Of a DNA stretch of 64,000 bases, positions 11,777 through 22,058 are shown piece by piece. Where the stretch lies: the NCBI RefSeq assembly GCF_910591885.1, contig NC_063285.1, forward strand, positions 1,116,001 to 1,180,000. Direction: 5' to 3'. Within the stretch, counting starts at the first letter, position 1; every line of letters starts with the position of its first letter. The DNA comes from Bombus terrestris. Its lineage: Eukaryota; Arthropoda; Insecta; Hymenoptera; Apidae. Both the position numbers and the translations under genes were made by a program. The notes below the pieces were generated by a model. That model was given only the letters and a program-made list of their open reading frames with translations, did no database searches and was not told the origin of the DNA.

Positions 11777-12991
11777 AAACTCTTTTTTGTTCTGATCTTC
11801 TTACAAAAACTTTACTTCCATATAGATGTAGATTTTCAACACTTGGTTTTCTCCCGAAGAATATTTCAAAAGGTATCTTTCTCTCTATAGTATTTACCAG
11901 TATTCGATTTTTCAAGTATACCGCTGTACAAACTATTTTCGGCCAGTACCTTTTATATACTTTCGCTTCCGCTAACAAGCAACGTGCCATGTCTATCACT
12001 GTTCTATTATACCTTTCCGCTGTCCCGTTTAATTCATGTACGTAGGTTGGGCAATTATTTATTCTGATACCTTTATCTCTAGCAAATTTATAAATTCGAT
12101 TATTTAAATGTTCTTCTCCATTATTGCATCTCAATATTTTTAACCTCTTGCTCGTTAAATTCTCGGCTTCATTTACAAGCTGTACGAAACAATCAAAGAC
12201 CTCATCTTTTGATTTTATACAATAAATTCTAGCTATTTTACTATAATCATCGATAAATAAGATGAAATATTTCTCTTCATTGAATCCGGTAGTCTTAAAG
12301 GGACCGCACACGTCCGTATGAATAATTTCCATTATCTCCCTAGCCTTGGTTCGATTATTTTTGAATGGTAAATTATGCATTTTACTTTCTATGCACACCC
12401 TACATTTCAAAAATTCCTTTTCAAATTCATTCGGTATACCAGTCACTAGCTGCTCCTTACCCAAAATATTTAAATATTTAAAATTTACGTGTCCTAGCAT
12501 CCTATCCTATGCCATCTTTCCTTTTTACTCATACGTTCGGCACTGTTTGCTAAGTGCTCCTTCCCTTTCAATATACTTTTCATTCTATATGTTCCATTTT
12601 CTTTAACCGCTACCGCTGTAAGTTTATTGTACTCTTCTATTACTTTTGCAATATTTCCTTTTGAAATAACCGTGTTCTTATCATCTGTTAACTTGCCTAA
12701 ACTAATCAAGTTTGCGGACATTTCTTTCGCATAAAAAACATTATTCATATTTATTTTATTTTGCTTTCCAAATGCTTCAAAATAGCTTATAACATTCCCC
12801 ACTTTTGTTGCCTTTATCGATCTATTATCGCCTAAATATATATTTACCGGTTCTTTAAGGTCGATAGATTTATCAAAATAATTGACATTATTAATTATGT
12901 GATCTGTACAACCGCTACCTAATAGCCACATTATTTTATTAGCACTTATCTCGTTCACCTCACTGCTGTGTGCTGCGAGCGCTGTTGCTAT
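11777..12991 (-). pseudogene. Copia 1 protease and integrase
   Basis: Protease at about 12930 reads 'MWLLGSGCTDHI', where copia proteases have the catalytic aspartate in D-S-G; it is glycine here. After a frameshift near 12498 comes the integrase: zinc motif (H...H...'CRVCIESKM'), first catalytic 'HTDVCGPF' (about 12310) and 'FIDDYSK'. The second catalytic site reads 'RCNNGEEH' (about 12130), with asparagine in place of aspartate. The third glutamate is in 'LNGTAERYNRT' (about 12020). Two catalytic positions are therefore lost, besides the frameshift. Confidence 0.82.
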
Positions 12992-13301
12992 TGGCATGTC
13001 GATTCGAGATTACTTCACGTTCCGCACGAGAGGCGAGAGACTCGTATTTCAATTATGATCGTTATTACAAAATTTATTAGCAACTGACAGAGTAACGATA
13101 CAGAATGTTATAACAGAATAGAATAGAATGTCGAGTATTGACTTGGGAGGGTTTTTTATATCAAGGGTTTGGTTCCTGTGGAGGGGTTATCGCTGGATGC
13201 CGATTACATTAGCATCCTATTACTGCTTAGTTATTGTTTCGATGGCTAAGGTATATGAGATATGATTATCCTATCGCTGTATTCCCGGGACCACCGTGAC
13301 A
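12992..13301 (-). mobile_element. solo LTR inside Copia 1 (310 bp)
   Basis: TGGCATG...CGTGACA flanked by ctat (12988-12991 and 13302-13305), cutting Copia 1 between gag and protease. Its minus strand has a TATA-like box (reverse complement of 'ttttttatatcaaggg') and an AATAAA, so it points the same way as Copia. The core 'ggtttggttcctgtggagg' and 'gttattgtttcgatgg' recurs diverged at 42255-42605. The 'gagtaacg..cag..tgttataa' portion recurs at about 46262-46290 and 57206-57235. Confidence 0.78.
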
Positions 13302-13305
13302 CTAT

Positions 13306-14100
13306 CCATGTGCCTGTTTTTGAGTTACCATGCTCGCTCGTGCCGGTTGTTGATTGACGATGGAAATTTTCACATCCCCTGCTCGTATTGCCTTTGTTTC
13401 CTCTTCCTCTGCTGCGACCACGTGTTGACCCACGCCAAAAACTGTTACTGCTTCCCGCTTGGACGCCATTTTGACACTCTCTCGCAAAGTGTCCTACTCT
13501 TCCACATCTGAAGCATCCTTCCTTTTTTGCAGAAAAGGCGTTGGATTGCATTTCTCCTCGATTGGACTTATTTTTCTTCTCCGCTATTTCAATTTTATTT
13601 TTTACATACGCTACCGTTTGATTTTCTTCTTTCAATGCATCTATTATATCCGCTATGTAGCTGTATTCTTCGGGTAACGTATTCAGCATATAATTTAATT
13701 TTTCCCTCTCATTCACTTGTGCACCCGCACATTTTAATTCGTTTATTAATTTTTCGAAATCGCTAAAGAACGATGCTGAATCACTGTAGTTGTCAAGTCT
13801 TATCTTTTCCAATCTCCTTCTGCATACGATCTGTAGTGCCGTCGACTCTTTCAAGTACATTTCATTGAACTTTTTCACTATCTCATACGCCGTGTTTTCT
13901 TCTCTAATATATTTCAATTGTCTATTTGTGATGGCACTGTAAATTATATTTATTGCTTTCAGATCCTTTTTATCCCAGTCTTCACTGTCGGTTTCGGTCT
14001 TCACCCTAGTTGTGACAATCTCGCATTCTTTATACCTGAGAAACATCGTTATTCTTTGCTTCCACATACCGCAATCCTCACGATCGAATATAGGTATCAT
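13306..14100 (-). CDS. Copia 1 gag
   Basis: Open from an ATG at 14100 for about 265 codons before running into the solo LTR. N-terminal UBN2-like Copia gag region ('FDREDCGMWKQRITMFL', 'LPEEYSYIADIIDALK'), one CCHC knuckle 'CFRCGRVGHFAREC' near 13500, then an RG-rich RNA-binding tail ('RGSTRGRSRGRGNKG'). It forms the virus-like particle in this family. The normal C-terminus is cut off by the insertion at 13301. The related gag at 55223-55855 confirms the boundaries. Confidence 0.85.
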
Positions 14101-14277
14101 GATTTCCGATCATGATTCCGATAAATGATTCCTTATCTCTTACTCAAGCGTTCCTACGTGCTCGAAGTATATCTTTCCTCTTTGTAACCTTTGAAGGTTT
14201 CTTCCCTTACTGAAAACTCACTCGAACTAACTTTCAAGATTGAAAACCACGCACTAAATAACTTGCAAAACTATGAA

Positions 14278-14293
14278 CCACGCTCTACTACCA
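14278..14293 (-). promoter_or_regulatory. Copia 1 primer-binding site
   Basis: Directly after the 5' LTR, the minus strand reads TGGTAGTAGAGCGTGG. This resembles the complement of the 3' end of initiator-methionine tRNA (TGGTAGCAGAG...), the primer of many Ty1/copia elements. The Copia at 54766 has TGGCAACAGAGCATGG in the same position. Confidence 0.6.
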
Positions 14294-14535
14294 TGTAAAG
14301 ATATAGGAGGAATTCGGAAATACAAATAAGTTCCTTTATTTAGCACACAACAGTTATACATATATCTTACACTCTAAAGACGTAATCCTACTGGCACGTA
14401 CGCTTGTTGTCAACCGACTCTTCCAGATACTTCTAACGACTGACTATTGTCTTTTGTCCCAACTAAGGTCTGGACGCCCTCTGACGCTTACACACACATT
14501 CACATGTATAGTGTAAATGTATCATGCTCTTAACA
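14294..14535 (-). repeat. Copia 1, 5' LTR (242 bp)
   Basis: Pairs with 9134-9369; flanked outside by the agtac target duplication and inside by the primer-binding site. Scattered substitutions against its partner show the insertion is not recent. Confidence 0.9.
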
Positions 14536-15071
14536 AGTACATCTTTCGCTCCCACTACCTCTCTGTAAGAATCTAACCAGTTAGCGTCCTGGCCAACTTT
14601 AACCAGGATCGCTTCGCTCTTTCCCCTTGCTACTATATCCCTTCTTTCATCCTTACCACTTTTATTTCTCAGTGCCTTCTCATCGGTCTTATCAGCTACA
14701 CTCCTAATCCCTCTTCGCCTGACGATCGCCGTCCATTCACCCTCGCTTTCGGCATTTTGTCTGTTCCTACCACATGCCTCGGCATATGATAGCTTCTCTT
14801 GCCTCGGATTTCTCCTATTAGTCGTTCTTCTTTCTTTCAACGGCGATATTCCTTTCCCTTTTGCCGACTGGCCGACCTTGGTTTGAACGGCTGCCGACAC
14901 GCCAGCGCGGTGTATTCACTCTTGTTCCTTAGGAGTCATCTGGGTGGGCACCATTCTCCTGTCACGACGTTCCCTTTTCATTTCGGCGTTGGTGTCGATC
15001 CAACGCCTCATATTCCTTATTTCCCTTGTATTATCAGCCTTCAACTTCTCCAGCGTCGGGTCACCCGACAT
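14536..15071 (-). pseudogene. R1-clade ORF1, N-terminal portion
   Basis: Starts with ATG at 15071 ('MSGDPTLEKLKADNTREIRN'). An in-frame TGA at 14916-14918 is the only stop before the Copia insertion, since the frame of the following 14900-14536 stretch ('RQEKLSYAEACGRNRQ', 'SGKDERRDIVARGKSEAILV') is the same. The charged, low-complexity N-terminus fits R1-clade gag-like proteins. The sequence resumes at 9133. Confidence 0.65.
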
Positions 15072-15928
15072 TGGGCAGATCTACTTGTAGATAAGTAAGT
15101 TGAGTTACACTTGAATTGTGGACCAGTGAGTTCAGTTCGACTTGGACTTTGGAAAAAAGCACATTGGCTACCCCGTTGACCGTGGATTCGTTATTGGGCC
15201 TAAGATCATTGCCATTAGCATTTCGAATATATAATTACCACGGTTACTTGTCAAATTCTGTAATAATCATATTTGTACTAGTAAATATCTTTTCTATTGC
15301 GTAATAACCATGTCTAATCCAAATGAAGATTCGTTACACGCCCCTAACCCTAATGATAACTCGGCATGTATATAGGGAAAAATTGCTCAAAACGTTGATC
15401 CTGATGACATATTTCAAGGTCAGTGAAATCGATAAGTTCATCCACGTCGTAAATAATTGCCAATAATCCTTGTATAGAAGATATATTAATATTATGTTAT
15501 TACTACTAATATTTCTTCTTTGCAATTTGATATGGTAGGTACAAATATCACTGCATATCATTTATAGCTATACATGATAGGTATATATAAGAGAAAACAA
15601 TAAACATGCAATTGATAAACTTTTACAAATTTATCAGAAAGCAAAGCTGCAACGAAAAAACATTATCTTTAATTTTAACTCTATTTTTATTTCAAATATA
15701 ACTAGTATGCTTTCTTAAAAATCGTCAATTACATAAGATTATAAAAATCGGCAATTTCAAAAATTCATACAGTTGCCTACGTATGTATGTGCGCAATGAG
15801 CACGATCCTACCTGAATCAGATCAATTAGTACGCTTACTTACGTCATGCTTTACTTTACGATTTCATTGTATCTCATCCACTTGGTACGGATAGTAATAG
15901 TACGTATAATTTGAGCTTTTTGTTTCAG
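15072..15928. other. intron remainder, no feature recognised
   Basis: The first part is probably the R1 element's 5' untranslated region; the rest is AT-rich intron ending in the polypyrimidine tract and AG at 15927-15928. No coding or repeat signal I can support. Confidence 0.4.
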
Positions 15929-16029
15929 CTGAAAATCGAATTCGAGGCCTGATTCTTTTCGAATTACATGCAGCCCACGCAGACCTTAGTAGGAGACATA
16001 CAGAAATGGAGATTTTAGTGCCATTATTG
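15929..16029 (+). CDS. SmydA-like SET/MYND family protein, penultimate exon
   Basis: 101-nt exon encoding 'ENRIRGLILFELHAAHADLS', the signature of the C-terminal helical region of SmydA proteins, directly following 'LVPG' of the previous exon. Acceptor 'ttgtttcag' (to 15928) and donor 'gtaaga' (16030) are strong. Phase 1 in and phase 0 out match both neighbours. The ORF extends on either side only as intron readthrough. Confidence 0.88.
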
Positions 16030-16439
16030 GTAAGATGAAATATCAAATTTGACACATACTTAAATAATACTACATATTTAAATAATAATATATATGTCGA
16101 TGATGAAAGGACACCGGAGCCTTCCCTTTAGAATTTTGGGAAAGTCCCTTACTTTAATCTAGATTCTACCATAGCCGTAATTAAGCAATTGTCGTCATTC
16201 AATCCGACTGTGTTTGTTCGGGATTTATGATAGTGAACTTGGGCTCGAGGCGATAACCAGTCGCCGAACGTAACCGCGGTCAAGGGATGAACGTTTTTAC
16301 CTAACAAAGGTATGGAGTAATTCTATAGCTGTCCTTGAAAGAAATAGTTATAGCGGCACGCGACAGTAAACGCGTGTAAACGACAATTCTAACGGTTTCT
16401 GTCCTGTGGCTCGCCACACGCAGACCCTATTCTTCGGGT

Positions 16440-16983
16440 AAAATGATTACCAGATGTCGACGCATCTCTACAGTACATGTTCAGCTAGCCCGGCATCGGA
16501 GTGCGCCGGCTGTACGCCGGCGTGGTGCGATCGAGGCTCCTCTATGGAGCTCCAATCTGGGCAGAGGACCTGATAGCCAGCCGCCGCAGTCTTCTGAAGG
16601 TCAGGAGGTTGCAGAGGACGGCGGCCATCAGGGTAGTGAGGGGCTTCCACACCATTTTTGCGGCAGCAGCGGCGGTGCTCGCCGGGTTCCCCCCTTTTGA
16701 ACTGCAGGCACTGAGGTGTCGCGAGATTTACCTTCACACTCGGGGTCTGTCGGACGAGGTCGATCCGGTGGGCGCCGACGTTGAGGGTCGGGCTCGACGG
16801 GCCCTGCTCGACAGATGGCGTGCTAGGCTCGGCATGAGAGCAGGCGCGCCGGGGCTAAGGGTCCTCGTGGCCGTCCTTCCAAACTGGGACGTTTGGTTGG
16901 ATGGGGCCGGGGCCCCCTGACTTATAGGGTGACGCAGGTACTCGGGTGTCCGTGCGGATTTCCTCCACGTCAAAAAAAAAAAG
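16440..16983 (+). pseudogene. R1-clade LINE 3' fragment with poly-A tail
   Basis: Plus-strand frame from about 16501 encodes the RT thumb of an R1-type ORF2: 'MRRLYAGVVRSRLLYGAPIW', 'RRLQRTAAIRVVRGFHT' and 'LAGFPPFELQALRCREIYL'. After a stop at 16918 a second frame gives 'LTYRVTQVL', the conserved C-terminal motif, then an A11-12 run at 16972-16983. The zinc region seen in the 2105-2870 copy is missing, so the copy ends early or was deleted. GC content is far above its surroundings. It lies sense in the second visible SmydA-like intron. Confidence 0.75.
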
Positions 16984-17159
16984 TTATCGCTTCTTTCAAC
17001 CTCATTGAAGTGCTTTATTATTCTAATCATATCGAAATATTATATTCATAGTTGTCATTTCATTTTCAAGTTTTAAGATAATGTGAAAATTTTGAGACAA
17101 CATTCTGAAAATCTGTATCTATGATGTTATCTTGCATACCGTCTGTTGCGAATTATCAA

Positions 17160-17700
17160 CTAAAGAGCGACCGGCCAAGCCCAACCGATTGGTCGATATC
17201 GCGTACCTTGAATGACTTAATACTCAAGGTGGAGGAGGTTTAATAGATCGATTGTTAGTGTATAAAAGTAAAAGTAAAATTGTTGCATAAAAGTAAAGTT
17301 TGATGTTTTGAACACAGCAGTTGTAAGATCTTGTTGAGAGTGAAGTATTTCACCCGCACGGTACGACGCTCTGTTGGTGACTGTCCTAGTATGTCGCTGA
17401 TTTCCCCCATCAGCCGTTGGGTCTCGTCCATGCATCGTGCCTTCCGGACCGGGGGTTTTCCCTGGGGTTTCTCCCTGACCTCTGAATCATCAGATTTACA
17501 GCTCGAGGAGGATAGGTAATTCGAAATTTCTCAAAGAACGGATAGGTGCTATCCAAGGCATAAACGAACGGCCACTCGAAATCCCGAACACCGTTTCAAA
17601 GATCATATAAAGTTTTCGAAAACCTTGATCTCATCGTCTGTGATTTGAAAAGAAGCTAAAATAATTTCTGATAAGGCTAAGTAGGTGGCCTATTACTGCT
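17160..17700. other. unassigned repeat-like segment in the SmydA-like intron
   Basis: The minus strand of about 17300-17530 is GC-richer and open in pieces ('CMDETQRLMGEISDIL'), which resembles gag-like sequence of a retroelement, but no diagnostic motif is present. Confidence 0.25.
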
Positions 17701-17716
17701 CTTATAAACATGGATA

Positions 17717-18180
17717 TGTAGCGACACATGAGTCATAGGACGATTCGAATCAGGAGTGACTTTTATTGTTGTACCTTAGAGTATCGACGCTGTTTTGGTT
17801 TGCAAGGTTTAAGAATAAACAAAATTTGGATAAAAACATTATCGCTGTTATGAATAATCGTCAACCGGAACCACATATGACCTTCTGTAAATCCATCGGA
17901 CAATATAAATAGACGGACATCCCCTCTAGGGAAAGGGGTCTTTAGAGCGAATTAGTATAGCGAAGAATATAGCGAGCAGCATAGCGAGTCATACGGTAGA
18001 ATCAAGTGAGCGATGGTTACGACCGACATGCACTATCTCTATACTTGTACTTAAAATGATTTTAATATAATTAACTATTACATTTTTACTACTCGTCTCT
18101 TTAATAAACTAACACGTTAATACTTAAAGTACTTAAAATTTTGTCCACGTTGACTGCCGTTCGTTGCAAAGTTCGTTACA
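17717..18180 (+). mobile_element. probable solo Gypsy-type LTR (464 bp)
   Basis: TGTAGCGACACATGAG...GTTCGTTACA with a TATA box ('caatataaatagacgg' near 17898), a repeated 'tagcgag' 5' region and AATAAA near 18102, all in LTR order on the plus strand. No primer site follows and the flanks gata/aaaa do not match, so the target duplication is lost or my ends are off by a few bases. Confidence 0.55.
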
Positions 18181-18531
18181 AAAAGTTGTATAGTACTCAA
18201 TTGTTCGGGGATATTTGTCTACTTATTCGACTATTTCGTAACGAATGTTAGAAGCGTAGAATATTGTACTTATTAATCATTTTGAAGATACTGTCGTCGC
18301 ACAGCAATTTTCTATAAAATTTTGGAGTATAACAACTTGTATGTACTATTTTTATAAACAAAATAACTGATAAATAATTGATCATTTTTAAGATCATGGA
18401 TCCGCACGTGAAAAATTACGTTGTCTGTGATAAGCTGTTGACTCATGGACTCAGAAAACTACTAGTCAAAAATAGTCAATAAGGAATTTTTGATAACATT
18501 ACTAATCAGTAGATTCAACACTATTGGTCTT

Positions 18532-18852
18532 TGTTGAATATGTAGTATATTTGTATTGTACGTGCGAGGGAGAGGGAACGTAGAGCGAAAACACAAACAA
18601 GTATGTATCCCCTCCCTAGTATTAGAATACTAGAATATTAGAATATTCACATAACTCTGCTCGCCACGTGGGCTACTTGCCGGAGGCCTAGGGCACGAGA
18701 TTTCACACTGCACTTCTCTTTTTTCTCAACGGAGTTCTAGGCCATCATACAACGCTCGCATACATACTATGGAGGGGATACATACTTGTGTATCGTTTCT
18801 CTCTACGTTCCCTCACTCTCCACATACAGTACAAATGTACCATATATGCAAC
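18532..18852. repeat. foldback element with Copia-LTR-like arms
   Basis: The left arm (18532 to about 18625, 'TGTTGAATATGTAGTATATT', 'GAGAGGGAACGTAGAG', 'AAGTATGTATCCCCTCC') and the reverse complement of the right arm (about 18764-18852) align over about 90 bp around a 140-bp centre. The arms also match the first about 80 bp of the Copia LTR at 54766. This is either two oppositely oriented LTR ends or a foldback element built from them. Confidence 0.65.
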
Positions 18853-19093
18853 GTACTTAATCTACAAAATACATTTTTTGTATTATCTTCGGTTGCCTTT
18901 GTTTCTATTTCTTTCGGTAATATACGCGTGTTCTAACAGTAATTATAGTTATAAGGGGCTGAAGCATTTTTTACATAATACGATAATTATACAATATTAA
19001 CAGACAATTACATAAATTGTGAACAAAAATTTCTGCCATCATTTATTTGCACTTTACATTAACAAGTATTTGAAGGTTTGTTTCTTTTTGCAG

Positions 19094-19237
19094 CAGGAGT
19101 CAAAGAAGTATTTAGTTGATGGCTATCAATTACTGAAGTACGAACCAAAAGTTCTACCGGAAGGAAAAATAGCTCAACATGCAGAACAAAATTTACACGA
19201 AATAAATAAGCTCTTAAAACGATTCAATGTAACATAA
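19094..19237 (+). CDS. SmydA-like SET/MYND family protein, terminal exon
   Basis: 48 codons including the TAA at 19235-19237. The product ends 'LPEGKIAQHAEQNLHEINKL', matching the family's C-terminal 'EP..LPEG....AEQNL..I' pattern. Phase 0 joins it to the exon ending at 16029. The acceptor is a tandem 'tttttgcagcag': splicing at 19093 keeps CAG (Gln), at 19096 drops it. A polyadenylation signal AATAAA follows at 19347. The gene's visible part is exactly 598 coding nt over three exons. Confidence 0.87.
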   Translation, partial: QESKKYLVDGYQLLKYEPKVLPEGKIAQHAEQNLHEINKLLKRFNVT

Positions 19238-19346
19238 ACTTTATCAGTACGTAGTTTGCTAAGTAAGTTCTACGTTTGGGAGTAAATATTAAACGAAAAA
19301 CAAAACTGTATATATACATAGCCTTCGTAGGCAACAAACATATCGA

Positions 19347-19352
19347 AATAAA
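19347..19352 (+). terminator. polyadenylation signal of the SmydA-like gene
   Basis: AATAAA 110 nt after the stop codon, in an A/T-rich 3' UTR; the first canonical hexamer downstream. Confidence 0.55.
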
Positions 19353-19829
19353 ATTGTTAAAAAAATTTTAATAAGTATAATTACAAGCGGTAGTTATCAT
19401 GTATTAGCATTCTTTGATTGAGGGGTTCATTTTTAGCACATGTTAGAAAAATTAACACATGAATCAATGATATAATTTATATTAACGTTCTCTTAATTTG
19501 GTAAGTAATTTTAGAAATTTCTAACGGATCAACAATCTTGGTTCTTCTGAAAGGGATACGACGATAGAATAAATTCTCCACATGCTTTATATATATTTTG
19601 CCGGCAGCGAAAAATACTGAAAAAATATCGAATGTACAACAGAGAGGGATATAGTAGGGGTACAATACAGTACAGGGCGGAAACGATAGAAAAAGATTAA
19701 AAGTTTATGTATCAGGGAATATTACCGTTGCAACGACAAACCTTCTTTCTTTTCGGTTCCTTGTGAAAAAAGATTTTGCTACTGACGAACCTTTTTTGAA
19801 TAAAGTGAGATCGAACATGATACAATTTG

Positions 19830-20260
19830 ATGCATATTTATTTATCTAATTAATAATTCGTTCTTTCTAATATCGTTTCTGGTAAATTCAAAATAATTTC
19901 AATAAATAAATAAATTCAACAATATTATTATTATAAAATAATAATTTACTATTTTGTGTACAATTTATATAATTCATATTTAATTTATTATTTATTATTA
20001 ATAATTTACTAATACTATTAATGAAATAGTAAAATAATATAACTATAATATATAATTATAATAATACAAAATTATATATACAAAATAATATATAACAATA
20101 ATAAATAATTATATATTATATAATAAATAGTATATAATAATATACTAACATATATGTATAACTGATTTGCTTTATACATATATATCATATATGTATCATA
20201 TATACACATATGTATGAGAGAGGAAATTTCCTCTGTGATATTATATAGATATATATAGAG
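19830..20260. repeat. AT microsatellite-like tract
   Basis: Nearly pure A/T with 'ataat', 'tatata' and 'atatgta' runs. No coding or element ends seen. It lies between the SmydA-like 3' UTR and the next candidate ORF. Confidence 0.7.
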
Positions 20261-20598
20261 TATAGCTATTTTGCACGTATCTACAAATTTTATATTGTTC
20301 TTTATGTAGGTTCCAAATTTATGTGGTAAAAAACAGAGTAATGCAAGTAAATTATGACTGGCAATACAAAAGAATTGTAATAAAAAATTGTTAATTTTTA
20401 ACTCGCAAACATAGACCAGACAATATTCAGACTTTGCTATACTACATTAGAAAATGGAAGAGCATAAAGAAAGCAAATAAGATTCAGAAATGAAAGAAAT
20501 AAAAGAAAACACAAAAACATCTAGAAGCACAGTGAAATATAGAAAATATATTTACCGTAGTGATTATTATTTGTAAATATAAAATAATTATTAGGAAT

Positions 20599-20832
20599 TC
20601 AAGTGTCCTGCGACATTTGTGCGTGTTTGATGAATGAGTATATGGATGTCGCTGGCGTGCTGTTTGTAACATAGCGTTGATACACTTCTTGTTCTCTTTC
20701 CTTATTTATGGTTTTCCATTGATTTTTCGGTTCGGCATGCGTAGTCTCGGAAGTCGACCCTTGTGCGTGTGTTGTAACGAATGGACAATATAATCGACGT
20801 GCGCGTTTCCAAGTTTTAACAATGATTTTCAT
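20599..20832 (-). CDS. small hypothetical ORF (77 codons)
   Basis: An ATG at 20832 opens 'MKIIVKTWKRARRLYCPFVT', an Arg/Lys-rich N-terminus without acidic residues that could be a mitochondrial presequence, followed by a polar region and the C-terminus 'IYSFIKHAQMSQDT'. Base composition is more GC-rich than the surrounding A/T, which argues for selection. It is head-to-head with the GDPGP1-like gene (about 1 kb apart, with a MITE between). I do not recognise the family, and no clear TATA, splice or poly-A site decides it. Confidence 0.35.
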   Translation of the reverse strand: MKIIVKTWKRARRLYCPFVTTHAQGSTSETTHAEPKNQWKTINKEREQEVYQRYVTNSTPATSIYSFIKHAQMSQDT

Positions 20833-21219
20833 AATATCAGATAGTAAAAATAACAATGAAAAGGAAGTAGAAGAAAATTTAAATCAAAATATTCCCAAAG
20901 TTACAATAGAAAAAAATTGTTCTTTTATATTTTTCAACAAAAAGTTAAATCTAATACAAGATTTCATTAAAAATTAATAAAATTTCAAATTAACATCAGA
21001 ATGAAAAAATTAATTCAGAGATCAAACATTAAAATAACAATTTTTTAAACTAATTATCTTTATTTACTTATACTTACTAGCTTTAATACCACCATGAGAA
21101 ACTTTTAACAGAGATCAACAAATTCAATATGAAATACAAATTTTAAATGTAACTTAATGTCTTCTTTTAATTTCTTCTTTGTTAAATTTTGTACTATTAA
21201 TTTTTTATTAATGTATTAA

Positions 21220-21581
21220 CCCTTTGCACTCCTATGTCGAGTATGACTCAACATCAGTTTTTATTTCAGGAGCTACTTTGTCGAGTCTCACTCCACATTC
21301 TTTCAATTCCACCTTTTTTTGTGAAATGTGCGAAGGAAACAAGGATTGCATCCTGGAAATTGTTTCAAGATACACTTAATACTTACATACATAATACATA
21401 CACTTAAAAATTACAAAATACAACAATAGCGTGAATAAAACTGGTATTTAAATGAATTTGTTTCTTCCTTTATTTATTTAAATTGTCTTATTTTTTAGTT
21501 AAAGTAAATTTCAAATAAAGCACTTAAAAGCGTTAGGAGCTGCTGGTAACAAAATTGAAATAAAATTTGGAGTGCAAAGGG
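21220..21581. mobile_element. piggyBac-type MITE (362 bp, TTAA flanks)
   Basis: Perfect 13-bp terminal inverted repeats CCCTTTGCACTCC and GGAGTGCAAAGGG are each flanked outside by TTAA (21216-21219, 21582-21585), the piggyBac target. A subterminal motif 'tttgtcgagtctcactcc' near the left end repeats the outer 'tatgtcgagtatgactca'. There is no transposase, so it is non-autonomous. It sits about 290 bp upstream of the GDPGP1-like start codon. Confidence 0.92.
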
Positions 21582-21869
21582 TTAAACATATTTTCTAATA
21601 TAATAAAGATATCATGCCTTTATTCTTTAAAAAAGTCATATCATAACTTTCATGTAACTAGTGTTACAGTAATACAATGATATTGTTAATTAATAAGATC
21701 TTAATGTAAAAAAAATTATGTAATACTATCATATTGTAGATTAAAATACCTAAGATAAAAGATAAAAAATAAATATTTAACCACATAGTTTATACCTAAA
21801 ATAGGTGTGGTTAGTTGTGCTAAATGATTTCATATTATTTAAATCTACATAACAAAATCCGACATAGTC

Positions 21870-22058
21870 ATGTCCTACAATTCTTCTACTGAAGCAAATT
21901 GTGTTTGTAGTGAAGATATTAAAAAAGATGAGGAATCTAATTTTGATTTGGTTTTAAAAGAAAAGTGGATGGAAGCCCAGAAGAATGAAGTGTTTCGTTA
22001 TATATTAAACATTCAAGATTCGAAAATATTGGAAGGCAAATATCACTTTTTAGTCCAG
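21870..22058 (+). CDS. GDPGP1: GDP-D-glucose phosphorylase 1-like, exon 1
   Basis: ATG at 21870; 63 codons ending in phase 0 at a 'gtaatg' donor. The segment 'EKWMEAQKNEVFRYILNIQD' and 'SKILEGKYHFLVQ' matches the N-terminal region of animal GDPGP1, the VTC2-related HIT-superfamily enzyme that phosphorolyses GDP-glucose in the cytosol. The start choice is supported by the first in-frame ATG and the family's short acidic N-terminus. Continues at 24771. Confidence 0.82.

Larger units (their letters stand above)
9134..14535 (-). mobile_element. Copia-family LTR retrotransposon (Copia 1)
   Basis: Complete minus-strand element: LTRs 9134-9369 and 14294-14535, each TG...CA in outline, flanked by a perfect 5-bp target duplication agtac. 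Gene order gag, PR, IN, RT, RNase H identifies Ty1/copia. Two later insertions (12992-13301 and 11340-11776, each solo LTRs with 4-bp duplications) swell it to 5.4 kb. The LTRs differ from each other at several sites and by small indels, so the insertion is not recent. Solo LTRs of the same family occur at 32918-33162 and 60094-60336. Confidence 0.92.
6190..15071 (-). mobile_element. R1-clade non-LTR retrotransposon, split by Copia
   Basis: Minus-strand element with ORF1 (15071 down to 14536, continuing 9133 down to 8540) and ORF2 (about 8530 to 6326): endonuclease, reverse transcriptase and C-terminal zinc region in R1-clade order. The Copia element 9134-14535 lies inside ORF1 and has duplicated agtac (9129-9133, 14536-14540). 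Outside that insertion the element is near full length but carries many stops and frameshifts. It lies antisense in the SmydA-like intron. Confidence 0.8.
5192..15928 (+). other. SmydA-like intron packed with nested transposons
   Basis: This 10.7 kb interval separates two exons whose phases match (phase 1). It contains, all on the opposite strand to the gene, an R1-clade LINE interrupted by a Copia element interrupted by two solo LTRs. The remaining flanks (5192-6180 and 15080-15928) are unique or unassigned AT-rich sequence. The antisense orientation keeps element polyadenylation signals out of the host transcript's sense strand. Confidence 0.75.
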
